A stretch of 64,000 bases of DNA from Micromonospora sp. RP3T. Its GTDB lineage: Bacteria; Actinomycetota; Actinomycetes; Mycobacteriales; Micromonosporaceae. Positions 33,293 through 42,155 of this stretch are shown piece by piece; the stretch's first letter is position 1; each line of letters opens with the position of its first letter. The stretch spans positions 186,001 to 250,000 of the forward strand of contig NZ_PYPS01000002.1 of assembly GCF_003027925.1 (NCBI RefSeq), read 5' to 3'. The position numbers and the translations under genes are program-made. Under the pieces are notes generated by a model. The model did no database searches. It was not told the DNA's origin and saw only the letters and a list, made by a program, of their open reading frames with translations.

Positions 33293-34638
33293 CCCTGCTG
33301 GTGTACGGCAAGGGCGGCCCGGCGTTGGAGTACCTGCTGCCGAGGCTGACCAGCCGGTCCATCGTCGACGTGCTGCTGGTCGGCGAGCCCCAGCCCTGGC
33401 AACGCGAACTCCTGTTCCGGCTGTGCCGCCGGCTCCACCACGCCCGGCCGGACGCCCCGCTGGCCGACGAGATCGTCGCGCACGCCACGGCCGTCCGCGC
33501 CGACGCCGTGCTCACCTTCTCCGAGTACTGCGTGGTGCCCACCGCGGCGGCCTGCCGGCGGCTCGGCCTGCCCGGGCCCGGTCCGGGCGCGGCGACCTCC
33601 CGCAACAAGCTGCTCATGCGCCGGGCCTGGGAAGCGGCCGGGGTGCCGAACCCGGCGTTCCGCCCGGTCGACTCGCTCGACGACCTGACCGCGGCCTGCG
33701 CCGAGCTGACCGGCCCGGTGATCGTCAAGTCGGTGCTGGGCGCCGGCTCGATCGGGCAGGCCACGATCGAGCCGGGCGACGACGTCGAACCGGTGTGGCG
33801 GGAACTCGCGGCGGCCGTCGACGCCGCGAGGAGATCGGGCATGTACGAGCACGGCAGTTCCAGCGGACCCCGGTTCCTGGCCGAGGAGGTCATCGAGTCG
33901 AGCACCGACGGCTGGTACACCGAGCCCGGCTTCGGCGACTACCTCAGCGTCGAAGGGCTGGTGACCGGCGGCACCTACCACCCCCTGGCGATCACCGCGC
34001 GGCTGCCCACGATCCCGGTGTACGTGGAGCTGAGCAACCAGGCGCCGTGCGTGCTGGCGCCGGAGTTGCAACAGCGCATCGCGGACGTCGCCCGCCGCGC
34101 CGTCGACGCGCTGGACCTGGACACCTGCGCCACCCACACCGAGTTCAAACTGATGGCCGACGGCACGGTGCGGTTGCTGGAGTCGGCGGCCCGCGCCGGC
34201 GGCGCGGCGGTCACCCGGGAACTGCTCGAGGTCTACGGCGTCGACCTCGTCGCCCTCCAGCACGCCGCCGCGCTCGGCGACCGGCCCGAGCTGCCGGGGC
34301 GGTTGCTCCTGCCCTCGGACGCCACCTGCGCCGCCGCGTCCCTCTCGGTCATCGCGTCCGACTCGGCGGGCAAGCCCTGGCCCGTCCTGCCGCCGTTCGA
34401 CCCCGACCGGGTCGACTGGTCGTCGCTCGTGTCGCCCGCCACCAGCGTCGAGCTGGTGCGCGGCCAGTCCCAGGAGCCGGGCAGTCCGATGCCCCGCTAC
34501 CACCCGAACACCGGCGTGCTGGGCTATGCCGGCCTGCTCTTCCTGCGGACCACCGACCCGCTGACGCTGCGCGACGACGCGGTCCGCATCCTCGACGGCC
34601 TCGCCGAGGCGATGGACCGCTGCCGTACGACGCCCTGA
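33280..34638 (+). CDS. ATP-grasp ligase
   Basis: 452 residues from ATG 33280 (AGGAGCG ahead). ATP-grasp features: SRNKLLMRRAWEAAGVPNP, VIVKSVLGAGSIG (phosphate loop), FLAEEVIES and the metal-binding HTEFKLMADGTVRLLESAAR, where the usual E-x-N-x-R is E-S-A-A-R. These enzymes activate a carboxylate as acyl phosphate and join it to an amine, often forming dipeptides. With Dap-type amino acids made next door it likely forms an amide independent of the NRPS. The missing asparagine may alter metal binding. Confidence 0.88.
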   Translation: MQPVTLLVYGKGGPALEYLLPRLTSRSIVDVLLVGEPQPWQRELLFRLCRRLHHARPDAPLADEIVAHATAVRADAVLTFSEYCVVPTAAACRRLGLPGPGPGAATSRNKLLMRRAWEAAGVPNPAFRPVDSLDDLTAACAELTGPVIVKSVLGAGSIGQATIEPGDDVEPVWRELAAAVDAARRSGMYEHGSSSGPRFLAEEVIESSTDGWYTEPGFGDYLSVEGLVTGGTYHPLAITARLPTIPVYVELSNQAPCVLAPELQQRIADVARRAVDALDLDTCATHTEFKLMADGTVRLLESAARAGGAAVTRELLEVYGVDLVALQHAAALGDRPELPGRLLLPSDATCAAASLSVIASDSAGKPWPVLPPFDPDRVDWSSLVSPATSVELVRGQSQEPGSPMPRYHPNTGVLGYAGLLFLRTTDPLTLRDDAVRILDGLAEAMDRCRTTP

Positions 34639-34675
34639 CCAGCCCGCACCGCTCCGACACAGGAAATGGAGTCCG

Positions 34676-36439
34676 ATGTCTCTCGTGCTCGGTCTGAACC
34701 TCAGCCACGACCGCTCCGCCTGCCTGGTTCGCGACGGCGAGATCGCCGTCGCCGTCGAGGAGGAGCGCCTGGACCGCATCAAGCACTCCGAGGGCTTCCT
34801 CGTGCAGGGCCACTTCGAACGCCTCACCAAGACCCTGCCGATGAAAGCGATCGCCTACTGCCTCGACGCGGTCGGTGCCGGGATCGACGACGTGGACCTC
34901 GTGGTCGGTAACCGACCCCTCGGCGACGGCGCCGTCCACCGCATCCTGCGCGAGCTGCCCATCAAGGACAAGAGCAAGGTCCGCGCGCTGCCGCTGCCCG
35001 GCCACCACCGCGCCCACGCCGCCGTCGCCTACCACCCGTCCGGGTACGACGAGGCGGCCGTGCTCGTCGTGGACCAGGCCGGCGCCCGGTTCCCGGACGG
35101 CACCATCGAGAAGCACACCCTCTTCCGGGGCGACGGCGACCGGTTGACGCCGGTGACCGCCTGCCGTTACCCGGCCGACTACTCCGACCTGAGCCTCGGC
35201 CTGTTCTACGACTTCTTCACCGTCCGGCTGGGCTTCGTCACCCGGTACGGCACCCCCGACTTCGGGGTGTTCGGCTGCGGTGGCTATCCCGAGGCGGGCA
35301 AGACCATGGGGCTGGCGCCCTACGGTCGGCCGCGTCCCGACTGGGGTGACTGGCTGACGTTGGACGGGTTCGACATCCGCTCCGCCCAGAAGGATCTCGA
35401 GGACATCTGGCAACGGCTGCTCGCCGAGGAGGGCGCCGACTACGACCCGGCCGACCCGCTGCGCTGGCAGTCGCCGTTCGCGGAGGACGTCGCCCACCAC
35501 GTGCAGGCCGAGCTGGAGCGGGCGATGCTGCACCTCGCCGGCGTGGCGCACGAGCTGACCGGCTCGGCCAACCTCTGCATGGCCGGCGGGGTCATGCTCA
35601 ACTCGGTCGCCAACGAGCGGGTCCGCACCGAGTCGCCGTTCCGTGACCTCTTCATCCCGCCGGCGGCCGGCGACTCGGGCGTCGCGATCGGCGCGGCCCT
35701 CTACGGCAGCGTCGAGCTGCTCGGCAACCGGCGTCCCTCGGTGATGCGGACGGCGTCGTTCGGCCGGTCGTACTCCCGGGACGAGGTGCTGGACGCGGTG
35801 CGCCGGGTCGCCGACCACACCGGGGTCGAGCTGACCTCGCGGGAGGCCGGCCCCCGGGACGTCGCCGAGCTGCTCGCCGCGCACCGGGTCGTCGGGTGGT
35901 TCTCCGGCGGTTCCGAGATCGGCCCGCGCGCGCTGGGCAACCGCAGCATGCTGGCGGACCCCCGGCACCCCGCGATGCGCGACTACCTGAACAACGTGGT
36001 CAAGCACCGGGAGCCGTTCCGCCCGTACGCCCCGTCCGCGCTCGCCGAGCACGCGGGGGAGTGGTTCGACTTCACCGGCGACAGCAACTTCATGCTGCTC
36101 GTCCCGCAGGTCGTCGCGGCCCGCCGGGAGAGCGTCCCCAGCATCACGCACGTCGACGGCACCGCCCGCCTGCAGACGGTCTCGGCGCACGACAATCCGG
36201 CCTACCACGGGGTGATCTCCGCCTTCCACGAGCTGACCGGGGTGCCGATCGTGCTGAACACGTCGTACAACGACGCCGGGGAGCCGATCGTCGAGACACC
36301 GCTGCACGCGCTCTGCACCTTCGTGCGCACCGAACTCGACCACCTCTACCTCGACGGCATCCTGGTGTCCAAGGCCGGGCGGGAGCTCGGCGCGTCGCAT
36401 CCGGCGCGCACCCCGCTGACGGGAGACTCTGCTCGGTGA
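34676..36439 (+). CDS. NodU/TobZ-family O-carbamoyltransferase (second copy)
   Basis: 587 residues from ATG 34676 (AGGAAATGG ahead). The N-terminal domain opens LGLNLSHDRSACLVRDGEIAV and has the metal site GHHRAH; VLVVDQAGARFPDGT gives the nucleotide part. The C-terminal half has GPRALGNRSMLADP, KHREPFRPYAPSAL and LNTSYNDAGEPIVETP. It keeps the canonical NLSHD, unlike the first copy. Carbamoylation of a hydroxyl, perhaps on a sugar added by the GT4-GT2 protein, is a fair inference. The stop overlaps the MFS start. Confidence 0.93.
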   Translation: MSLVLGLNLSHDRSACLVRDGEIAVAVEEERLDRIKHSEGFLVQGHFERLTKTLPMKAIAYCLDAVGAGIDDVDLVVGNRPLGDGAVHRILRELPIKDKSKVRALPLPGHHRAHAAVAYHPSGYDEAAVLVVDQAGARFPDGTIEKHTLFRGDGDRLTPVTACRYPADYSDLSLGLFYDFFTVRLGFVTRYGTPDFGVFGCGGYPEAGKTMGLAPYGRPRPDWGDWLTLDGFDIRSAQKDLEDIWQRLLAEEGADYDPADPLRWQSPFAEDVAHHVQAELERAMLHLAGVAHELTGSANLCMAGGVMLNSVANERVRTESPFRDLFIPPAAGDSGVAIGAALYGSVELLGNRRPSVMRTASFGRSYSRDEVLDAVRRVADHTGVELTSREAGPRDVAELLAAHRVVGWFSGGSEIGPRALGNRSMLADPRHPAMRDYLNNVVKHREPFRPYAPSALAEHAGEWFDFTGDSNFMLLVPQVVAARRESVPSITHVDGTARLQTVSAHDNPAYHGVISAFHELTGVPIVLNTSYNDAGEPIVETPLHALCTFVRTELDHLYLDGILVSKAGRELGASHPARTPLTGDSAR

Positions 36440-37677
36440 CTCTGCTTCCGGACACCGGTTCCGTGACCCGCCGCGAGCACCACCTGCGGCGGGTCCGCAC
36501 CGGCTTCGTGCTCAGCCAGGTCTTCTTCGGCCTGGCGACCAGTCTGTTCGACATGTACTACGCCCTGTTCCTGGGGCAGGTGGGCATCCCGCCGGCCGGC
36601 GCGGGGCAGGTCTTCTCGGTCGGCTTCACCGTGATGGCGGTGATCGTGCTGCCGCTGAGCGCCTTCACCGACCGGCTCGGTCTGGAACCGATGATGCTGC
36701 TCAGCAGCTTCGGTTTCGCCGGCACGATGCTGGCGATCCCGTTCGTCGACAGCCTCTCCGCCCACCTGCTGCTGTTCGGCCTCAACAGCGTCTGCTCGGC
36801 CCTGATGCTGGTCAGCGTCAACGCCGTGCTCGCCTCGGCCATCCATGACGAGCAGGAACGCTTCGCGCTGTTCCGCACCGGCTTCGTCGCCTTCCTGACC
36901 GCCTCCGCGGTCGGCAACGTGGCCGGCGTGCTGCTCGCCCGCGTCGGCGCGGAGACCGCCGGCTGGTACCGCTTCGACCTGCTGTGTTCTGCCGTCCTGG
37001 CGGTGCTGATCGGAGTGGCCCGCATCGCGATGTGGCGCCGCGACGCCGGGCCGGCCGTCGTGCCCGGCGCGCCCCGCCCTCCGGTGCTGCCGGCCCTGCG
37101 CGCCAACGCCGGTCACCTCGCCGGCCTGTTCGTCCTCGCCGTCCTCGTCGGTGGGGCCGGTGTCCTCGCCATCCGCTTCATCAACCTGGTGGCCGTCAAC
37201 TATCTGCACCTGGCCACCGAGTCGCTGGGGTGGCTCCTGGTCGCGGACCGCCTGGCCAGCGTCCTGGGCATCTTCGTCCTGTTCCCGCTGATGAAGCGCG
37301 GCGGCGCCCTCCGGGTGGCCGGCTTCGCCATGATCGCGGCCCTGTTCCTGCAGATCCTGAGCGCCACCGCCGGCACGGCCGGCTTCTTCGTGCTCTGGTA
37401 CCTGCTGCGCCAGGGGGCGCACTACGCCCAGATGCCGGTCCTCGACAACCTCGCCAACAGTCGGGCCGCGCAGGGCACCCGCGCGTTCGTCAACGGGGTG
37501 CAGCGGATGGGCATCTTCGCCGGCAGCGCCGCGGCCTCCCTCGCCTACGGGACCCTGATGTCCGCCGGCCGCTACCGGGGGGCCGTGGTCCTCTCCGGCG
37601 TGCTCTCCCTCCTGGCCGGCGTGACGTACCTGGTCCAGTCGCACGTCGGGCTCCGCCGTCGGGGCGCGGATCAGTGA
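36436..37677 (+). CDS. MFS transporter
   Basis: 413 residues from GTG 36436, overlapping the gene before; GTG 36463 is an alternative. About eleven to twelve hydrophobic spans with a weak loop 2-3 motif (LSAFTDRLGLEPMM). It ends five bases from the stop of the convergent radical SAM 3. Third MFS gene of the cluster. Confidence 0.87.
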   Translation: MTLLPDTGSVTRREHHLRRVRTGFVLSQVFFGLATSLFDMYYALFLGQVGIPPAGAGQVFSVGFTVMAVIVLPLSAFTDRLGLEPMMLLSSFGFAGTMLAIPFVDSLSAHLLLFGLNSVCSALMLVSVNAVLASAIHDEQERFALFRTGFVAFLTASAVGNVAGVLLARVGAETAGWYRFDLLCSAVLAVLIGVARIAMWRRDAGPAVVPGAPRPPVLPALRANAGHLAGLFVLAVLVGGAGVLAIRFINLVAVNYLHLATESLGWLLVADRLASVLGIFVLFPLMKRGGALRVAGFAMIAALFLQILSATAGTAGFFVLWYLLRQGAHYAQMPVLDNLANSRAAQGTRAFVNGVQRMGIFAGSAAASLAYGTLMSAGRYRGAVVLSGVLSLLAGVTYLVQSHVGLRRRGADQ

Positions 37678-37681
37678 GGCG

Positions 37682-39136
37682 TCACCCGAACTCGGTGTGC
37701 ATGACGGCTTCCACCAGGACCTCGCCGGTGGACGTCAGCGTGACGGAGCCGGCGTCGTGGTCCGTGGTGAGCAGGCCGCGGCGCTCCAGGGCGGCGAAGG
37801 CGCTGCCCCACGGCTCGTCGAACAGGGACCGGCCCGCGAACCGGTCCCGGTGCAGGTCGTCCCGCAGCGGTTGCAGCGTCGACAGGGCCATCTTGATCGA
37901 CCGGGACTCGCTGGCCAGTGGCCCGAACCGGGTGGCCGAGGCCAGCGGCAGCACACCGGCCTCCACCGCCTCGACGTAACGCCGCTCGTTGACCTCGGTC
38001 ATCGCCTCCGAGCGCCGGCAACTGGAGCTGCCGCCCAGGCCGATGGCGACCTCGGCGTCCTGCCGGTCCTGGTCCACCATGATGGCCTTCCACGTCTCCG
38101 GGGCGTGCCCGGCCCGGTGGAAGTACATGGTCGGGTGCTCCCGGTAGCCCGCCGCGGTCAACCCACCGGCCAGCACGTCGCGCATCTGGTACTGCTCGCC
38201 GAGCGTGGGCCAGTGGTGGCCGGCGGCGGCGAGCCGGTCCCGGTAGCCGGCGAACTGCCAGGCGGCGGGCCGGTCACCGGCGACACCGGTGCGGGTGTCG
38301 GCGTACGAGCGCAGGTGCAGCTTGGTGCAGACCAGGCCGGGCACCTCGTACTCCCGGACGGTGTCGAGGTCACGCCGCACGCTGTCGACGGTCTGGTCGA
38401 GCAGTCCGTACATCAGGTCGACGGTCACCCAGTCGAAGCCGAGCCGGCGGGTGTTCGCCAGGAAGGCCCGGCACTCGACGGCCTCGTGCTCCCGCCCGGA
38501 CAGCCGCAGCACCGGGTCGTCGAACGACTGCACCCCGCAGGACAGCTTGCGGCAGCCCTGCTCCAGCAGGAACTCCAACAGCGGCTCGGTGAAGGTGGTC
38601 GGGTCGCCCTCGAACCGGATGGCGGTGTCCGGGGCGAAGGCGAAGTTGGCGCGGTAGAAGTCGAGCAGCCGGGCCACCGCGTCGAGCGACATCAGGGACG
38701 GGGTGCCGCCGAAGACGTTGAACTCGCCGATCGGCGCGTCGCGGAGGTTCGGCACCCGGTCGAGCCAGAGCTGGGCCTCCCGGATGTTGAGGTCGACCCA
38801 CCGGTCCACCTTGGCCCGGGTGACCGTCGGGTCGCCCTTCACCAGCACCACCGGGTACTGGCAGAACCGGCACCGATAGCTGCACGTCGGGATGTAGGAC
38901 CACAGGTGGATGGGGCGGGTGTTCGCCAGTTGCGCGTTCAGGTCGTCGAGGAAGGAGTCCACGGGGGCGTCCGGGATGTCGCCGGGGAAGACGTGCGACC
39001 CGAACGGGTCGAGGGCGACGTACTCGAGCAGCCGGCGGTTCTCCGGCGCGGCGAGCACGTCCACGACGGCGGGCCGCGGATGGTCGGGGTCGAGACGGGA
39101 CAGCGAGGCCAGCGCGTCCTGGTAGGCGTCGCTCAT
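37682..39136 (-). CDS. HemN-like radical SAM protein 3
   Basis: 484 residues from ATG 39136, which overlaps the glycosyltransferase stop by one base. The cluster motif is CSYRCRFC, then NVFGGTPSLMS (one glycine fewer than the other two), CGVQSFDDPVLRLSG and a TVDLMYGLLDQT segment. The C-terminal part keeps IGLGGSSSCRRSEAM and a HemN-like domain. It is the most divergent of the three radical SAM proteins and is paired with the double glycosyltransferase, so it may act on a sugar or late intermediate. Confidence 0.92.
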   Translation of the reverse strand: MSDAYQDALASLSRLDPDHPRPAVVDVLAAPENRRLLEYVALDPFGSHVFPGDIPDAPVDSFLDDLNAQLANTRPIHLWSYIPTCSYRCRFCQYPVVLVKGDPTVTRAKVDRWVDLNIREAQLWLDRVPNLRDAPIGEFNVFGGTPSLMSLDAVARLLDFYRANFAFAPDTAIRFEGDPTTFTEPLLEFLLEQGCRKLSCGVQSFDDPVLRLSGREHEAVECRAFLANTRRLGFDWVTVDLMYGLLDQTVDSVRRDLDTVREYEVPGLVCTKLHLRSYADTRTGVAGDRPAAWQFAGYRDRLAAAGHHWPTLGEQYQMRDVLAGGLTAAGYREHPTMYFHRAGHAPETWKAIMVDQDRQDAEVAIGLGGSSSCRRSEAMTEVNERRYVEAVEAGVLPLASATRFGPLASESRSIKMALSTLQPLRDDLHRDRFAGRSLFDEPWGSAFAALERRGLLTTDHDAGSVTLTSTGEVLVEAVMHTEFG

Positions 39137-41892
39137 CAGAACACCCCTCCGTTGCCGAAGTAGTCGTGTGCCGCGCCGGATTCGCGGTCCTCGCAGTAGT
39201 GGCGGACGAAGTCGCGGAACCGCCCCGGATCGCCCTCCTCCCGGATCTCCTGGAGGCAGTCCGGCAGCGGCGGCGGATATCCGATGTCCGGACCGACCGT
39301 GGCGCGGAGCCGGGCGAACAACTCCTCGGCGAACTCGAAGTAGAGCCGGAAGCTGGGGGACTTGTAGGAGTGGATGGGGACGAAGTCGATCAGCCGGCTC
39401 TCGGCCCTGATCTCGGCGATGCGTCGCGCCAGCCGGTCCGCCAGCGCGGGCGTGAAGAACTCGATCACCGCGCGTTCGTGGAGCAGGGCCGGGGTCAGCA
39501 GCACCGGAAGGATCATGTTCTTCGGCACGAAGTCCTTGATCGAGAACTCCCACGCCTGGACCGCCTCGTCCTCGGTGAGGTCGACGACCGGCGAGTGGGC
39601 GGCGTCCGGGCGGATGTCGCGCATGGTGATGATGCCGCCGGCGCCGTACGCCCGCCCGGCGATCACCTCGTCGATCGCGTGGTCGACCCGGCGAGGGTTG
39701 ATCTCCACCCGGGACCGGGGCACGTAGGTGATGTCGTCGCCGCTGGCCCGGACCAGGATGCCGAAGTCCCAGTCGTCGGAGAGGTGGTTGACGAACCGGC
39801 CGTCCTTGACCTGGTAGGACAGTTCGATGCCGCCCACCCGCTGGTAGGCCTGCCGTTCCACCGCGAATCCCTTGCCGTCGGGGAAGCCGCCGAACAGGCC
39901 GAACGTCACCGCCCGGCACCGCAGCGTCCGGTCGATCGCGTCCCAGAGCAACGGCCGGTCGGTGAAGTGCTCCGGGTCGTAGTGGTAGTCGCAGACCCCG
40001 ATCGCGGCCTTGCCGCCGTCCATCGCCGTCAGCAGCGCCGACAACCAGTACCTGTCGACGCGGCAGTCGGCGTCCGCCGAGACGAGGTAGAACGGGGGCA
40101 GGCCGGTGTCGGCCGCGTCGCGTCGGCGGGCCCGCTCGGCGGCGAGGTCCATGCCGGCCTTCCGGGCGCACGACACGCCCTGCGCGGACTCTCCGATGAC
40201 GTGTACGCGCAACCCCGGATGGGCGGCGGCCAGTCGGCGGGCCCGGGCCACGGTGTCGTCGGTCGAGTTGTTGTCGACCAGCAGCACGTCGAACAGCGCC
40301 CGGTCGAGGGGGCCGTCGGGCCCGCGTTGGCCGGCCAGCGATCCGAGCACCGCGGCGAGGTTGGCCGCCTCGTTGAGCACCGGCAGGACGACCGTCATCC
40401 GGGTTTCCGCCGTCAGGGCGGGCACGGCGGCCCGCCCGGCCCGGCCGTACACCTCGGGGGCCGCCGGCCCGGGCCGGCGGGCGGGCGCCGGCGCGGCGCC
40501 GAGCAACTCGTCCACCAGCTCCGCGGCCCGGTTGGCGGCGAAGTAGCGCTTGCCGCGGGTGTGGTTGAACGCCGCCACCCGGCGGTGCAGGACCGGATTG
40601 GTGAGCAGCTCGGCGACCTCGGCGACGAAGGCGTCGGTGATCGGCGCCTCATCGGTGGCCGTCACGTCGAGCACCGGCGCGTGCAGCCCCTTGCTGCCGT
40701 ACACGGCGTCGTACATCTGGTAGCGGGTGGTCAGGTAGGGCACGCCGGAGGCGATCGACTCACCGATCGGGTTGCCGTAGCTCTCGTAGTCGTACGAGGT
40801 CAGGAACGACGTCAGGTCGGCCTCCGCGAGCAGGTCCGCCACCGTGTGGCCGCGGTCCGGGCCGGGGGGCACGTCCCGGGGCGCCAGCCGGCCACCGAAG
40901 ACCACCCGGTGGGCGACCTTCCGGTGTGCGGCGTACGCCCGCAGCGCCGCGGCCGTGGCCGGGTGTTCGGTGGGGTCGCCGGCGACGAACAGGTGGACCG
41001 GCCGGTCGACCCCTCGGTCGGCGAACCATCGGATCAGCCGGGCGAGCAGGTCGATGTCGCGGTCGATCCGCTTCTGCGGCACCAGCCGGGTGAAGCGCGC
41101 GATCACTGCCGCGTCGTCGGGGATCCCGTGGTGCGCCCGGAACCGGCGGTCGACCGGGGCCGGCTCGGCCGGCTCGAACCGGAACGAGTTGTGCAGCACG
41201 CGGATGTCCCGCAGCCCGGGGGACCAGTCCAGGGTGCGTCGGCGGGCCTGCTCGTGCAGGGCGAGGTAGCGGATGTGCGGCGAGTCGACCGGGCGCACCG
41301 CGTGCGGGTAGGGCGGAACGCCGTACTTCCCGCTGGCCGGCTCACTGGTCCACATCAGGTCGTGGTCACGCCACAGCACGTAGGTGCCCAGGCCCGTCTC
41401 CCGGCCGTACCGTTCGATGGCGCGGTACAGCGCCCTGGTGTACGCGACGTTCTCCGGCAGCGTGCCGTTCTCCACCAGCACGGCCGTCACCGAGTGGCGA
41501 CGCCAGGTGGCGACGATCCGGTCGGCGATCGCCTCGCTGACCGCGTCGGTCCGGGACGGCAGGGGGTCACCGTGGCGTACCGCGTGCAGCGTGTCGCGGA
41601 CGAACGCCGGGTCGTAGCCGGCGACGTCGGCGAGCCCGTCCACCCGGGTCAACTCGATCCAGGACGGCAGGCACCGGGCCTCGTCGGTGTAGGGCTCGAA
41701 GAAGCGGTTCTTGTCCTCCTTGATGTCGTACCCGATGTCCAGCAGCACGCGGTGGCCGCGTTGGCGGAACACGTCGGCGAGCTTGACGAACTCGACCACG
41801 ACTCCGGACATCGGCGTGCCGTCGAAGGAGACACCCCAGAGGACGGCGGTCTTCGGCGCGCTCGACTGTGGTGCGTCGAGAGGCAGGTGCAT
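39136..41892 (-). CDS. Two-domain glycosyltransferase, GT4 fused to GT2
   Basis: 918 residues from ATG 41892 (GGGAGA about six bases ahead); ATG 41931 is an in-frame alternative. Residues about 15-480 look like a GT-B retaining transferase (ARFTRLVPQKRIDRDIDLLARLI, HLFVAGDPTEHP and an SYDYESYGNPIGESIASG motif of the EX7E type). Residues about 490-910 are a GT-A inverting GT2 domain (MTVVLPVLNEAANLAAVLGSL, LLVDNNSTDDTV, ADADCRVDRYWLSALL with a DAD metal motif). Two sugars, or a disaccharide, could be added by one protein. Its unit includes radical SAM 3. Confidence 0.87.
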   Translation of the reverse strand: MHLPLDAPQSSAPKTAVLWGVSFDGTPMSGVVVEFVKLADVFRQRGHRVLLDIGYDIKEDKNRFFEPYTDEARCLPSWIELTRVDGLADVAGYDPAFVRDTLHAVRHGDPLPSRTDAVSEAIADRIVATWRRHSVTAVLVENGTLPENVAYTRALYRAIERYGRETGLGTYVLWRDHDLMWTSEPASGKYGVPPYPHAVRPVDSPHIRYLALHEQARRRTLDWSPGLRDIRVLHNSFRFEPAEPAPVDRRFRAHHGIPDDAAVIARFTRLVPQKRIDRDIDLLARLIRWFADRGVDRPVHLFVAGDPTEHPATAAALRAYAAHRKVAHRVVFGGRLAPRDVPPGPDRGHTVADLLAEADLTSFLTSYDYESYGNPIGESIASGVPYLTTRYQMYDAVYGSKGLHAPVLDVTATDEAPITDAFVAEVAELLTNPVLHRRVAAFNHTRGKRYFAANRAAELVDELLGAAPAPARRPGPAAPEVYGRAGRAAVPALTAETRMTVVLPVLNEAANLAAVLGSLAGQRGPDGPLDRALFDVLLVDNNSTDDTVARARRLAAAHPGLRVHVIGESAQGVSCARKAGMDLAAERARRRDAADTGLPPFYLVSADADCRVDRYWLSALLTAMDGGKAAIGVCDYHYDPEHFTDRPLLWDAIDRTLRCRAVTFGLFGGFPDGKGFAVERQAYQRVGGIELSYQVKDGRFVNHLSDDWDFGILVRASGDDITYVPRSRVEINPRRVDHAIDEVIAGRAYGAGGIITMRDIRPDAAHSPVVDLTEDEAVQAWEFSIKDFVPKNMILPVLLTPALLHERAVIEFFTPALADRLARRIAEIRAESRLIDFVPIHSYKSPSFRLYFEFAEELFARLRATVGPDIGYPPPLPDCLQEIREEGDPGRFRDFVRHYCEDRESGAAHDYFGNGGVF

Positions 41893-42090
41893 CCGGATCT
41901 CCCTTGTCCGAACGGGACGGACGGCGATCACGCCCCGCAGCGGCGGCGTTCCGCCGAGCCTACGACGACCCGCCGATCGACGCTCTGCGGCCGAGCGGCC
42001 AGCAGGTGAACCAGGTTCCTAGGACGCGCTACGGGTGGTGCGCCGCCTGACATGGCACTGATCACAGTCCGTCCACAGAGCCCTGCGGAG

Positions 42091-42131
42091 CGTCACTGTC
42101 GTGGGATCATCGATGCGCGTTACGTCACTGT
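42091..42131 (+). promoter_or_regulatory. Direct repeat CGTCACTGT before the NB-ARC regulator
   Basis: CGTCACTGT occurs at 42091-42099 and again at 42123-42131, 32 bases apart (three helical turns), in the divergent region between the glycosyltransferase gene and the regulator gene. It could be a regulator site for either gene; chance is not excluded. Confidence 0.35.
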
Positions 42132-42155
42132 GGGGCGTCGGATGGTGGGGGGAAC

